Assembly (NCBI RefSeq): GCF_017901155.1
Contig: NZ_CP072800.1
Span: forward strand, 2,755,283-2,819,282
Direction: 5' to 3'
From: Candidatus Thiothrix anitrata
GTDB taxonomy: Bacteria; Pseudomonadota; Gammaproteobacteria; Thiotrichales; Thiotrichaceae
DNA length: 64,000 bases
The notes under the pieces were generated by a model, which saw only the letters and a list, made by a program, of their open reading frames with translations, had not been told where the DNA came from and did no database searches. Shown one piece after another: positions 57,284 to 64,000 of the stretch; positions within the stretch are counted from its first letter, which is position 1; every line of letters starts with the position of its first letter. Both the position numbers and the translations under genes were made by a program.

Positions 57284-57310
57284 GGCATAAAATACCGTAT
57301 AGCTTATGCC
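57284..57310. promoter_or_regulatory. Inverted repeat upstream of metH
   Basis: GGCATAA (57284-57290) and TTATGCC (57304-57310) are perfect 7-base inverted arms 13 bases apart, ending 55 bases before the metH ATG. Spacing and position suit an operator or a leader hairpin. No match to a known metR or SAM element is evident. The 202 bases between the acyltransferase and metH hold no gene. Confidence 0.4.
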
Positions 57311-57365
57311 CTAAACCCTAGATTCTGGTACGATAGCCTTCTTTTGATCAGACACAGATTTGATA

Positions 57366-60300
57366 ATGAACCGCACAACCCAACTCCAGCAAGCTCTTGC
57401 CGACCGCATCCTCATCCTTGACGGGGCGATGGGCACAATGATCCAACGCCACAAGTTGGAAGAAGCCGATTATCGCGGCGAACGTTTTGCCACTTGGCAT
57501 ACCGATGTCAAAGGCAATAATGACTTGCTGGTATTGAGCCAACCGCAGATTATCCGTGGCATCCACGCGCAATATCTGGAAATCGGTGCGGATATTCTCG
57601 AAACCTGCACCTTTAACGCCACCACAATTTCGATGCACGACTACGACATGCAAGACTTGTCGTATGAAATCAATGTGGAGGCGGCAAAACTGGCGCGTTC
57701 CGTTGCCGACGAATACAGCACACCCGACAAACCGCGCTTCGTCGCAGGCGTACTTGGGCCAACCAGTCGCACTTGCAGCATTTCCCCCGATGTAAACGAC
57801 CCCGGTTTCCGCAACGTCACCTTCGATGCGCTGGTCACAGCCTACATGGAATCGACTCGCGGGCTGATAGAAGGCGGCGCGGATATTATCCTGATCGAAA
57901 CCATTTTCGACACGCTCAACGCCAAAGCAGCCGTTTTTGCGGTCAAGCAGGTGTTCGACGAAGACAATATCGAACTGCCGATCATGATTTCCGGCACAAT
58001 TACCGATGCATCCGGGCGCACATTGTCCGGGCAAACCACCGAAGCGTTCTACAACGCGCTGGCACACGCTGATGCGATTTCGTTTGGTTTGAACTGCGCT
58101 CTCGGCCCCGACTTGCTGCGCCAGTATGTCGAAGAAATGTCCCGCGTCTGCGCTTCCCACGTTTCTGCCCACCCCAACGCGGGTTTGCCGAATGAAATGG
58201 GCGAATACGACATGGATGGCGCGGAAATGGCAGTTCACATCCGTGAATGGGCGCAAAGTGGTTTCCTGAATATCGTCGGCGGCTGCTGCGGCACATCGCC
58301 TGCACACATCAAAGCCATTGCCGATGCCGTGGCTGGCATTGCACCACGTCAATTGCCAACGCTTGCCAAAGAATGCCGCCTTTCCGGTCTGGAACCGTTC
58401 AATATCGGCGCAAACAGCCTGTTTGTGAACGTCGGCGAACGCACCAACGTCACCGGCTCGCTTAAATTCAAGCGTTTGATCAAAGAAGGCAATTACACCG
58501 AAGCCCTCGAAGTCGCGTTGGAACAGGTCGAAAGCGGCGCACAAATCATCGACGTGAACATGGACGAAGGCTTGTTGGATGCCGAAAAGGAAATGACGCG
58601 CTTCCTCAACCTGATCGCGTCTGAGCCGGACATTGCCCGCGTGCCGGTGATGGTCGACTCTTCCAAGTGGGAGGTCATCGAAGCGGGTTTGAAATGCATT
58701 CAGGGTAAAGGCATTGTTAACTCGATTTCGATGAAAGAAGGCGAAGAAAAATTCATCGCACAAGCCAAACTGGTACGCCGCTACGGGGCAGCAGTGATCG
58801 TGATGGCATTCGACGAACAAGGGCAAGCGGATACACAAACGCGGAAAATCGAGATTTGCACTCGTGCTTACAAGATTTTGACCGAACAAGTCGGCTTCCC
58901 ACCCGAAGACATTATTTTTGATCCGAATATTTTTGCGGTCGCCACGGGTATCGACGAACACAATAATTACGCGGTGGACTTTATCGAAGCCACGCGCTGG
59001 ATTCGTCAAAACCTGCCACACGCACACATTTCCGGCGGGGTTTCCAACGTGTCGTTCTCGTTCCGGGGCAATAATCCGGTGCGCGAAGCCATTCACAGCG
59101 TGTTCCTCTACCATGCGATTAAAGCGGGCATGGATATGGGGATTGTGAATGCGGGGCAAATGGCGATTTACGACGATATTCCTGCCGAATTGCGCGATGC
59201 GGTTGAGGACGTGATCCAAAACAAGGACGCGGCTGCGACCGAACGCTTGCTGGATATTGCCGCGAAATACAAAGGCGATGGCTCGGCTGAAGTGAAGAAA
59301 GAAGACCTCGAATGGCGTTCATGGCCGGTCGAAAAACGCCTCGAACACGCGCTGGTGAAAGGCATTGATGCCTTCGTCAACGAAGATACTGAAGAGGCAC
59401 GGGTGAAACTCGGTCGCCCGCTGCTGGTGATCGAAGGCCCGTTGATGGATGGCATGAATGTGGTCGGCGACCTATTCGGTGCAGGCAAAATGTTCCTGCC
59501 GCAAGTGGTTAAATCCGCCCGCGTGATGAAAAAATCGGTGGCGTACCTCGACCCGTTCATGGAGCTGGAAAAGGCCGGTTGCGAAGTGCAAGCCAACGGC
59601 AAAATCCTCATGGCGACCGTGAAAGGCGACGTGCATGACATCGGCAAGAACATCGTCGGCGTGGTGTTGCAGTGCAATAGCTACGAAGTGATCGACCTTG
59701 GCGTGATGGTTTCTGCGGAAAAAATCCTGCAAGTGGCGCGGGATGAGAAGGTGGACATTATCGGGTTGTCTGGTCTGATTACGCCGTCGCTGGATGAAAT
59801 GGTGCATGTGGCGAAGGAAATGCAGCGGCAGGATTTCCATGTGCCGTTGCTGATTGGCGGGGCTACCACGTCCAAGATTCATACGGCGGTGAAGATTGAG
59901 CCGCAGTTTAAGAATGACATCGTGGTGTATGTGCAAGATGCATCGCGGGCGGTGGGCGTGGCGAGTGCGTTGCTGTCGAAAGAGCAAAAACCGGCTTATG
60001 TGGCGAATATTCGTGCGGAATATGATCAGGTGCGGGTGAAGCGGGCGGCGAATCAGACTGAGCGGAAGTTGGTAAGTATTACGGCGGCGCGGGCGAATAA
60101 GTTTCAGGTGGATTGGGCGGGGTATACGCCGCCGAAGCCGAAGACCCTCACCCCGCTGGTCTTCAACGACTATCCATTGGATGAATTGGTGGAGCGGATT
60201 GATTGGACGCCGTTTTTCCGTAGTTGGGAACTGGCGGGCAAATTCCCTGCCATTTTGACGGATGAAATTGTGGGTGAGGAATGCACCAAGCTGTATGCGG

Positions 60301-61049
60301 ATGCGCAGGCGATGTTGCAGCAGATGGTGACTGAAAAGTGGGTGCAAGCCAAAGCGGTGGTTGGGTTCTTCCCGGCGAATGCGCAAGGTGATGACGTGGT
60401 GCTGTATACCGACGAGAGCCGCACGCAAACCTTGAGCGTGTTGCACAATCTGCGGATGCAGATGGAGCGTAACGGGCAACAGCCTAATTTCTGTCTGGGC
60501 GATTTCGTTGCGCCAGTGGAATCGGGTAAAGCGGACTGGATGGGCGTGTTTGCGGTGAGTACCGGCTTTGGCATTGAGCCGCACTTGAAAGCCTTCCGCG
60601 AAAAGCACGACGATTACAGCGCAATCATGCTGGAAGCTTTGTGTGACCGTTTGGCGGAAGCCTTGGCAGAGCGGATGCACGAGCGCGTGCGCAAGGAATT
60701 CTGGGGTTATGCTGCGGATGAAACGCTGGATAATAACGCGATGATTGCCGAGAAATATCAGGGGATTCGCCCTGCCCCCGGCTATCCGGCTTGCCCCGAT
60801 CACACCGAAAAAGGCACGTTGTGGACGTTGCTGGATGTGGAGGCGAATACCGGCATGATCATTACTGAATCGTTTGCGATGTATCCGGCGGCTTCGGTGT
60901 CGGGCTGGTATTTCAGCCACCCGGATTCGCGGTATTTCGGGATTGGGCGGATTGCGCGGGATCAGGTCGAGGATTATGCCAAGCGTAAAGGGATGACGTT
61001 AGCGGAAGCGGAACGGTGGTTGGCTCCGGTGTTGGGATACAAGGCGTAA
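57366..61049 (+). CDS. metH: Methionine synthase, cobalamin-dependent
   Basis: A 1227-residue enzyme, exactly the E. coli MetH length, transferring methyl from methyltetrahydrofolate through cobalamin to homocysteine. Domains in order: homocysteine-binding barrel ([12 protein letters not shown]; zinc Cys in [11 protein letters not shown] and [10 protein letters not shown]), folate-binding pterin domain ([12 protein letters not shown]-like [16 protein letters not shown]), Cap, B12-binding domain with [14 protein letters not shown] (axial His) and the SAM-reactivation domain ([19 protein letters not shown]). ATG 57366 is chosen over an upstream TTG. Codon usage shifts toward G-ending codons from about 59740. 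Long antisense frames over it are shadows. Confidence 0.97.
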   Translation: MNRTTQLQQALADRILILDGAMGTMIQRHKLEEADYRGERFATWHTDVKGNNDLLVLSQPQIIRGIHAQYLEIGADILETCTFNATTISMHDYDMQDLSYEINVEAAKLARSVADEYSTPDKPRFVAGVLGPTSRTCSISPDVNDPGFRNVTFDALVTAYMESTRGLIEGGADIILIETIFDTLNAKAAVFAVKQVFDEDNIELPIMISGTITDASGRTLSGQTTEAFYNALAHADAISFGLNCALGPDLLRQYVEEMSRVCASHVSAHPNAGLPNEMGEYDMDGAEMAVHIREWAQSGFLNIVGGCCGTSPAHIKAIADAVAGIAPRQLPTLAKECRLSGLEPFNIGANSLFVNVGERTNVTGSLKFKRLIKEGNYTEALEVALEQVESGAQIIDVNMDEGLLDAEKEMTRFLNLIASEPDIARVPVMVDSSKWEVIEAGLKCIQGKGIVNSISMKEGEEKFIAQAKLVRRYGAAVIVMAFDEQGQADTQTRKIEICTRAYKILTEQVGFPPEDIIFDPNIFAVATGIDEHNNYAVDFIEATRWIRQNLPHAHISGGVSNVSFSFRGNNPVREAIHSVFLYHAIKAGMDMGIVNAGQMAIYDDIPAELRDAVEDVIQNKDAAATERLLDIAAKYKGDGSAEVKKEDLEWRSWPVEKRLEHALVKGIDAFVNEDTEEARVKLGRPLLVIEGPLMDGMNVVGDLFGAGKMFLPQVVKSARVMKKSVAYLDPFMELEKAGCEVQANGKILMATVKGDVHDIGKNIVGVVLQCNSYEVIDLGVMVSAEKILQVARDEKVDIIGLSGLITPSLDEMVHVAKEMQRQDFHVPLLIGGATTSKIHTAVKIEPQFKNDIVVYVQDASRAVGVASALLSKEQKPAYVANIRAEYDQVRVKRAANQTERKLVSITAARANKFQVDWAGYTPPKPKTLTPLVFNDYPLDELVERIDWTPFFRSWELAGKFPAILTDEIVGEECTKLYADAQAMLQQMVTEKWVQAKAVVGFFPANAQGDDVVLYTDESRTQTLSVLHNLRMQMERNGQQPNFCLGDFVAPVESGKADWMGVFAVSTGFGIEPHLKAFREKHDDYSAIMLEALCDRLAEALAERMHERVRKEFWGYAADETLDNNAMIAEKYQGIRPAPGYPACPDHTEKGTLWTLLDVEANTGMIITESFAMYPAASVSGWYFSHPDSRYFGIGRIARDQVEDYAKRKGMTLAEAERWLAPVLGYKA

Positions 61050-61067
61050 ACATGGTAGTTCAGACTT

Positions 61068-61319
61068 ATGAACCAATGCATAAACGCACAAGTAATGACT
61101 CCTAATGAAATTCGTCGGGCGGGCATCCAAGTTCTCATTCAGGGCTTGGGCGCGGTTGGCATGGTGCGCTTTCTCCAGCAAAACGAAACAGGTTGGGGTA
61201 ACTACACTAAAGAACGCGGTCAATGGTTGGGCAATCCGACACTGGCAGAAGTCAGGGCGGATATTCTCCGGTTGAAGCAAGACCCAAACAATCCGTTGCG
61301 GCAGCGAGTTAAACCATGA
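61068..61319 (+). CDS. Conserved small hypothetical protein
   Basis: An 83-residue soluble protein: MTPNEIRRAGIQVLIQGLG from residue 10, then VGMVRFLQQNETGWGNYTKE and a charged C-terminus. I recall similar short proteins in other bacteria (start EIRxxGxxxL, then GxVGMxRFLQQ and GxYTxER) but know no function; some sit next to toxin genes. ATG 61095 would give a 74-residue form and may be the true start; neither has a strong ribosome-binding site. It follows metH by 18 bases and no toxin partner is adjacent. Expressed with metH or orphan; function unknown. Confidence 0.6.
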   Translation: MNQCINAQVMTPNEIRRAGIQVLIQGLGAVGMVRFLQQNETGWGNYTKERGQWLGNPTLAEVRADILRLKQDPNNPLRQRVKP

Positions 61320-61352
61320 TGCCGAGAACAACTTGGCATGAATGTCAAACCC

Positions 61353-61954
61353 CTACCCCCGCAGCCACACCAACGTCCGGTTATTCACCGGCATCGTGTA
61401 ATCGTGTTGAAACTGCATTCCCGCTTGTTCCGCTAAGCGGTTGAGATCGGCGAAATCCCGGATTCCACTGCGCGGATCGCGCTGCTTCAGCCACTGGTCA
61501 AGCGTGCATTGCTCGCGCTGGTGTATTGCCCGTCGTAGTTGAAGGGGCCGTACAGTGCTAGCAAACCACCAGCGGGCAACAATGTGCCAACCCCGGCGAA
61601 AAATGCTTCCACCTCCGACCACCCCATGATGTGAATGGTGTTGGCGGAATACACCGCATCCACCGCCAACGCAGGCCACGCATCGCGCACCACATCCAAC
61701 GCCAGCGGTACACGAGTAGTATTCGGCAAACACGCCTCATCCAACCACATCTGGATACCGGCATGATGCGCCGCCATATCGCTGGTATGCCACACCAAAT
61801 GCGGCATCGCGGCGGCGAAATGCACCGCGTGTTGCCCCGTGCCACGGCCAATTTCCAGCACCGCACGGCAATCCTGCAATAACGGTGCAAGCACTGCTAG
61901 GATGGGGGCTTTATTCTCTTCGCACGCTTCAAAAAACGGTTTAGTTAACATCAT
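61353..61954 (-). pseudogene. DUF938 SAM-dependent methyltransferase-like protein, frameshifted
   Basis: A class I methyltransferase-like protein of the DUF938 family, about 200 residues after repair. The first frame reads MLTKPFFEACEENKAPIL, VLEIGRGTGQHAVHFAAAMP (SAM motif), SANTIHIMGWSEVEAFFAG and LYGPFNYDGQYTSASNA, then terminates. Adding one T to TT at plus 61500-61501 restores WLKQRDPRSGIRDFADLNRL and PVNNRTLVWLRG to the stop. The motif GRGTGQ instead of GSGTGQ is a small deviation. ATG 61954 is followed by a second ATG. It lies between the small gene (convergent) and the tRNA-Pro terminator. Substrate unknown. Confidence 0.85.
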
Positions 61955-61994
61955 TCGCTGTCCCAGTTTTGTAAAAACGCAGCTTAATGCATGA

Positions 61995-62034
61995 AACAAA
62001 AAAGCCCTTACAGATTGCGGCCTGTAAGGGCTTT
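61995..62034 (-). terminator. Terminator of tRNA-Pro
   Basis: AAAGCCCTTACAG (62001-62013) and CTGTAAGGGCTTT (62022-62034) form a 13-bp perfect stem with an 8-base loop. On the minus strand it runs into TTTTTTG (plus 61997 to 62003), a rho-independent terminator 34 bases after the tRNA 3' end. The plus strand also has a short T-run. Confidence 0.88.
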
Positions 62035-62067
62035 TGGAACATCATGACACATCATGAAACATTGAAT

Positions 62068-62144
62068 TGGTCGGGACGATAGGATTTGAACCTACGACCC
62101 CCACACCCCCAGTGTGGTGCGCTACCAGGCTGCGCTACGCCCCG
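62068..62144 (-). tRNA. tRNA-Pro (GGG anticodon)
   Basis: A 77-base cloverleaf on the minus strand: acceptor CGGGGCG pairs with CGTCCCG (one G-T), discriminator A, and encoded CCA. The anticodon loop CTGGGGG gives anticodon GGG (reads CCC/CCU). T-loop TTCAAAT is standard. Downstream terminator at 61995-62034; upstream lies merR. Confidence 0.97.
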
Positions 62145-62195
62145 ACTTGAAGGGGAGAGAGCTTACCCCAATTAACGCACATCCTCAAGCCAAAA

Positions 62196-62579
62196 TCAGT
62201 GCTTAAGGACATAAAGAATGCGCTCCAGCTCCAACACCATGGGTGCGACATCATAGCCATTCACCATAATCGGTTCCAACGGTAATTCCACCGGTGGCGG
62301 CGTGTGCGCGTCATCTTGCAATTTCTGCCGCGCACCGCTAATGGTGTAGCCCTGCTCATACAGCAAGCCGCGAATGTGGCGAATCAATAATACGTCGTCA
62401 CGTTGGTAGTAACGACGATTGCCCCGCCGCTTCATCGGCTTGAGGGAAGGAAACTCTTGCTCCCAATAACGCAATACATGCGTTTTTACCCCGCACAAAT
62501 CGCTGACCTCACCAATAGTGAAGTAGCGTTTGCCCGGAATCGGGGGCAATTGGCTATTCGGCGTTACCGCTTCCTGCAT
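62196..62579 (-). CDS. MerR-family transcriptional regulator
   Basis: A 127-residue protein with an N-terminal MerR winged helix ([60 protein letters not shown]) and a short C-terminal tail without a recognisable metal or drug site. It is the small MerR protein found next to ihfA-pheT in many gammaproteobacteria; function unsettled. ATG 62579 has GAGGAAT just upstream and overlaps the ihfA end by 26 bases. Followed by tRNA-Pro after 51 bases. Confidence 0.92.
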   Translation of the reverse strand: MQEAVTPNSQLPPIPGKRYFTIGEVSDLCGVKTHVLRYWEQEFPSLKPMKRRGNRRYYQRDDVLLIRHIRGLLYEQGYTISGARQKLQDDAHTPPPVELPLEPIMVNGYDVAPMVLELERILYVLKH

Positions 62580-62865
62580 ATTCCTCTACCCGTTGTTTGA
62601 GCTTTTGCCCCGGACGGAAGGTCACTACGCGACGTGCCGTTACCGGAATTTCTTCACCCGTTTTAGGGTTGCGTCCCGGACGCTGCGTTTTGTCGCGCAG
62701 CATGAAATTACCAAACCCAGACAGCTTTACATTTCTGCCTGTTTCTAGCGCGTCACGCACTTCTTCAAAAAACATTTCCACCAAATCTTTGGCTTCACGT
62801 TTGTTTAAACCCAGTTCTTCAAATAAATGCTCGACCATATCGGCTTTGGTCAAAGTTATTGCCAT
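62554..62865 (-). CDS. ihfA: Integration host factor subunit alpha
   Basis: A 103-residue DNA-bending HU/IHF protein. [21 protein letters not shown] begins the helical body and [21 protein letters not shown] is the beta-ribbon arm with the intercalating Pro. The sequence is typical of IhfA and not HU ([14 protein letters not shown]). It forms a heterodimer with IhfB and is encoded 20 bases after pheT, the conserved pheST-ihfA order. Confidence 0.97.
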   Translation of the reverse strand: MAITLTKADMVEHLFEELGLNKREAKDLVEMFFEEVRDALETGRNVKLSGFGNFMLRDKTQRPGRNPKTGEEIPVTARRVVTFRPGQKLKQRVEEYAGSGNAE

Positions 62866-62885
62866 TTTGCACTTTCTCCCTGTTT

Positions 62886-64000
62886 TTAACGTAATACCGC
62901 ACCCGCTTCATCCCGAAGCGACGCGACCACAGCATCCACCATCCGATTGATTTCCATATCTTCGAGCGTGCGCGATAAGTCTTGGAAAATCAAGCTCAAA
63001 GCCACACTTTTCTGATCATCAGCGATGCCTTTCCCCACATAAACATCAAATAAATGATAGGACATTAATTGTGGCGTAGCAGCTTTTTTCACTGCATTTT
63101 CTAAAACTATTGACAGCACATCACGATTAACCAGCAAGGCTAAATCACGCCGAATCGCCGGGAATTTCGAGACCGGCTGATACTTCGGCAATTGGCGTTG
63201 CTGCAATGCAGCCGCATCCAACTCAAACACATAAACAGGCTGTGACAAACCCAATTGCTCTTCAATACGTGGGTGAACCATGCCCAACCAACCCACAACC
63301 GCCTGATCCGTCATCAATTGTGCGGATTGTCCCGGATGCAAGGCCGGATGCGCAACAGGAGCAACATGAAACTGCGTACCTGTCGCCTGCTCTAATAGAG
63401 CTTCGACATCGCCCTTTAAGTCGTAAAAATCCACCGGACGGTTCAGTTGCGCCCACTGTTCTGGGTACAAATTACCCGTAATCACCCCAGCCAAGTGGGT
63501 TTTTTGTTGAGTTTTACCTGCATCATCTTGGTAAAACGCTGGCCCCATTTCAAACAAACGCACCCGGTTTTGTTGACGGTTGAGATTGTAAGCCACTGCC
63601 CGCAGCAATCCCGACCACAAGGTGCTGCGCATCACCGCTAAATCCGCAGAAATCGGATTCGCCAATGCCAATGCTGTTTGCCTAGGTGCGAGGGTTTCTT
63701 CCATTTTCGGATCAACGAAACTGAACGTAACCGCTTCCTGATAACCACGCTCCACCAAAGTCTGACGCAAACTGGACTGACGAACAGATGACTCACTAGG
63801 CTGGGTAATGCATGGCGCACGCGGACGCAACTGCGCCGGAATCGCATCGTAACCACCCACTCGCGCCAATTCTTCGATCAAATCTTCTTCAATCGTCAAA
63901 TCGAAACGCGCTAATGGAGCCTGTACCTGCCAACCCGTAGCCGTTTTCACCAGGTCACAATGCAACCGCGCCAACACACCTTCCACGGTTGTATCGGGCA
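62886..64000 (-). CDS. pheT: Phenylalanine-tRNA ligase beta subunit, C-terminal part
   Basis: The frame is open to the right edge, so the gene begins outside the window; about 371 C-terminal residues are seen. Present are the B5 domain ([22 protein letters not shown]), the catalytic-like core ([44 protein letters not shown]) and the anticodon-binding FDX-ACB domain ([44 protein letters not shown]). PheT pairs with PheS in the tetrameric synthetase charging tRNA-Phe. Downstream ihfA follows, as in E. coli. Confidence 0.97.
   Translation of the reverse strand, partial: PDTTVEGVLARLHCDLVKTATGWQVQAPLARFDLTIEEDLIEELARVGGYDAIPAQLRPRAPCITQPSESSVRQSSLRQTLVERGYQEAVTFSFVDPKMEETLAPRQTALALANPISADLAVMRSTLWSGLLRAVAYNLNRQQNRVRLFEMGPAFYQDDAGKTQQKTHLAGVITGNLYPEQWAQLNRPVDFYDLKGDVEALLEQATGTQFHVAPVAHPALHPGQSAQLMTDQAVVGWLGMVHPRIEEQLGLSQPVYVFELDAAALQQRQLPKYQPVSKFPAIRRDLALLVNRDVLSIVLENAVKKAATPQLMSYHLFDVYVGKGIADDQKSVALSLIFQDLSRTLEDMEINRMVDAVVASLRDEAGAVLR

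Noticed and set aside
57164-57365. Cobalamin or SAM riboswitch upstream of metH
   Set aside because: The 202-base gap lacks a recognisable B12-box or SAM core; only a short inverted repeat is present.
57348-59219. 623-residue open frame on the minus strand opposite metH
   Set aside because: It mirrors the metH codon pattern and has no recognisable motif; metH itself is complete and certain on the other strand.
59472-60920. 482-residue open frame on the minus strand opposite the metH C-terminal half
   Set aside because: Shadow of metH; the sequence is rich in His and Arg, typical of antisense reading of this codon bias.
1-64000. CRISPR arrays or insertion sequences
   Set aside because: No regularly spaced direct repeats, transposase genes or terminal inverted repeats of IS type were seen.

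Overview
The window is ordinary-looking gammaproteobacterial chromosome of moderate GC with accessory material inserted. Gene orders such as nadD-rsfS-rlmH-maf-rng-yhdP-nitrilase-tldD/pmbA, cmoA-cmoB, mtnA/mtaD-ubiG, purM-purN and pheT-ihfA-merR are typical of Gammaproteobacteria. A filamentous sulfur oxidiser of the Thiothrix type (Thiotrichales) would fit, but that is an inference from overall flavour and not something proven here.

Layout. 1-436: tail of prmC. 430-11211 (minus strand): a type IV minor-pilin operon pilV-pilW-pilX-pilE followed by two PilY1-type tip proteins. One carries a von Willebrand A module, the other a formylglycine-generating-enzyme (FGE-sulfatase) module plus three Ig-like DUF5979 repeats. 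11468-15217: mog, htpX, parC. 15218-15799: a gene-poor gap with tRNA-Ser and its terminator. 15800-17810: purM-purN and convergent ppnP. 17843-28628: a long minus-strand housekeeping block (pmbA, tldD, nitrilase, yhdP, rng, maf, rlmH, rsfS, nadD). 28698-34219: a 52-residue membrane protein, an M20 amidohydrolase, icd, a FUN14 protein, class I fumarase and an orphan OppD-type ATPase. 34226-43181: methylthioadenosine salvage (mtnA, mtaD), ubiG, a transglutaminase-like lipoprotein, a 2OG-Fe oxygenase, cmoAB, an SDR protein with a degenerate active site, and htpG behind a near-perfect sigma-32 promoter.

44253-55204 is the most interesting part: a complete ter (tellurium/stress) locus. On the minus strand lie an ATP-grasp enzyme, terZ, terA, two terD/E genes, a TerC/DUF475 membrane protein and terB. 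Divergently on the plus strand lie a TerD-trypsin fusion protease and an overlapping operon of PRTase_2-TRSP, a HAD phosphatase, PRTase_1-PELOTA and a C-C bond lyase. Apart from the protease, the latter genes match the predicted nucleoside-like metabolite module described for ter systems by comparative genomics (Anantharaman, Iyer and Aravind 2012). The TerD-protease fusion is the part I do not recognise as described.

55212-64000: a separate SGNH hydrolase and membrane acyltransferase-3 pair, metH, a small hypothetical gene, a DUF938 methyltransferase, tRNA-Pro, a MerR regulator, ihfA and the 3' part of pheT. Five genes between 43 and 62 kb are broken, four of them by one missing base, mostly in short homopolymers (nhaR, HAD, acyltransferase, DUF938), and one (PRTase_2-TRSP) by several shifts. 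This clustering suggests consensus indel errors at least as much as real decay.
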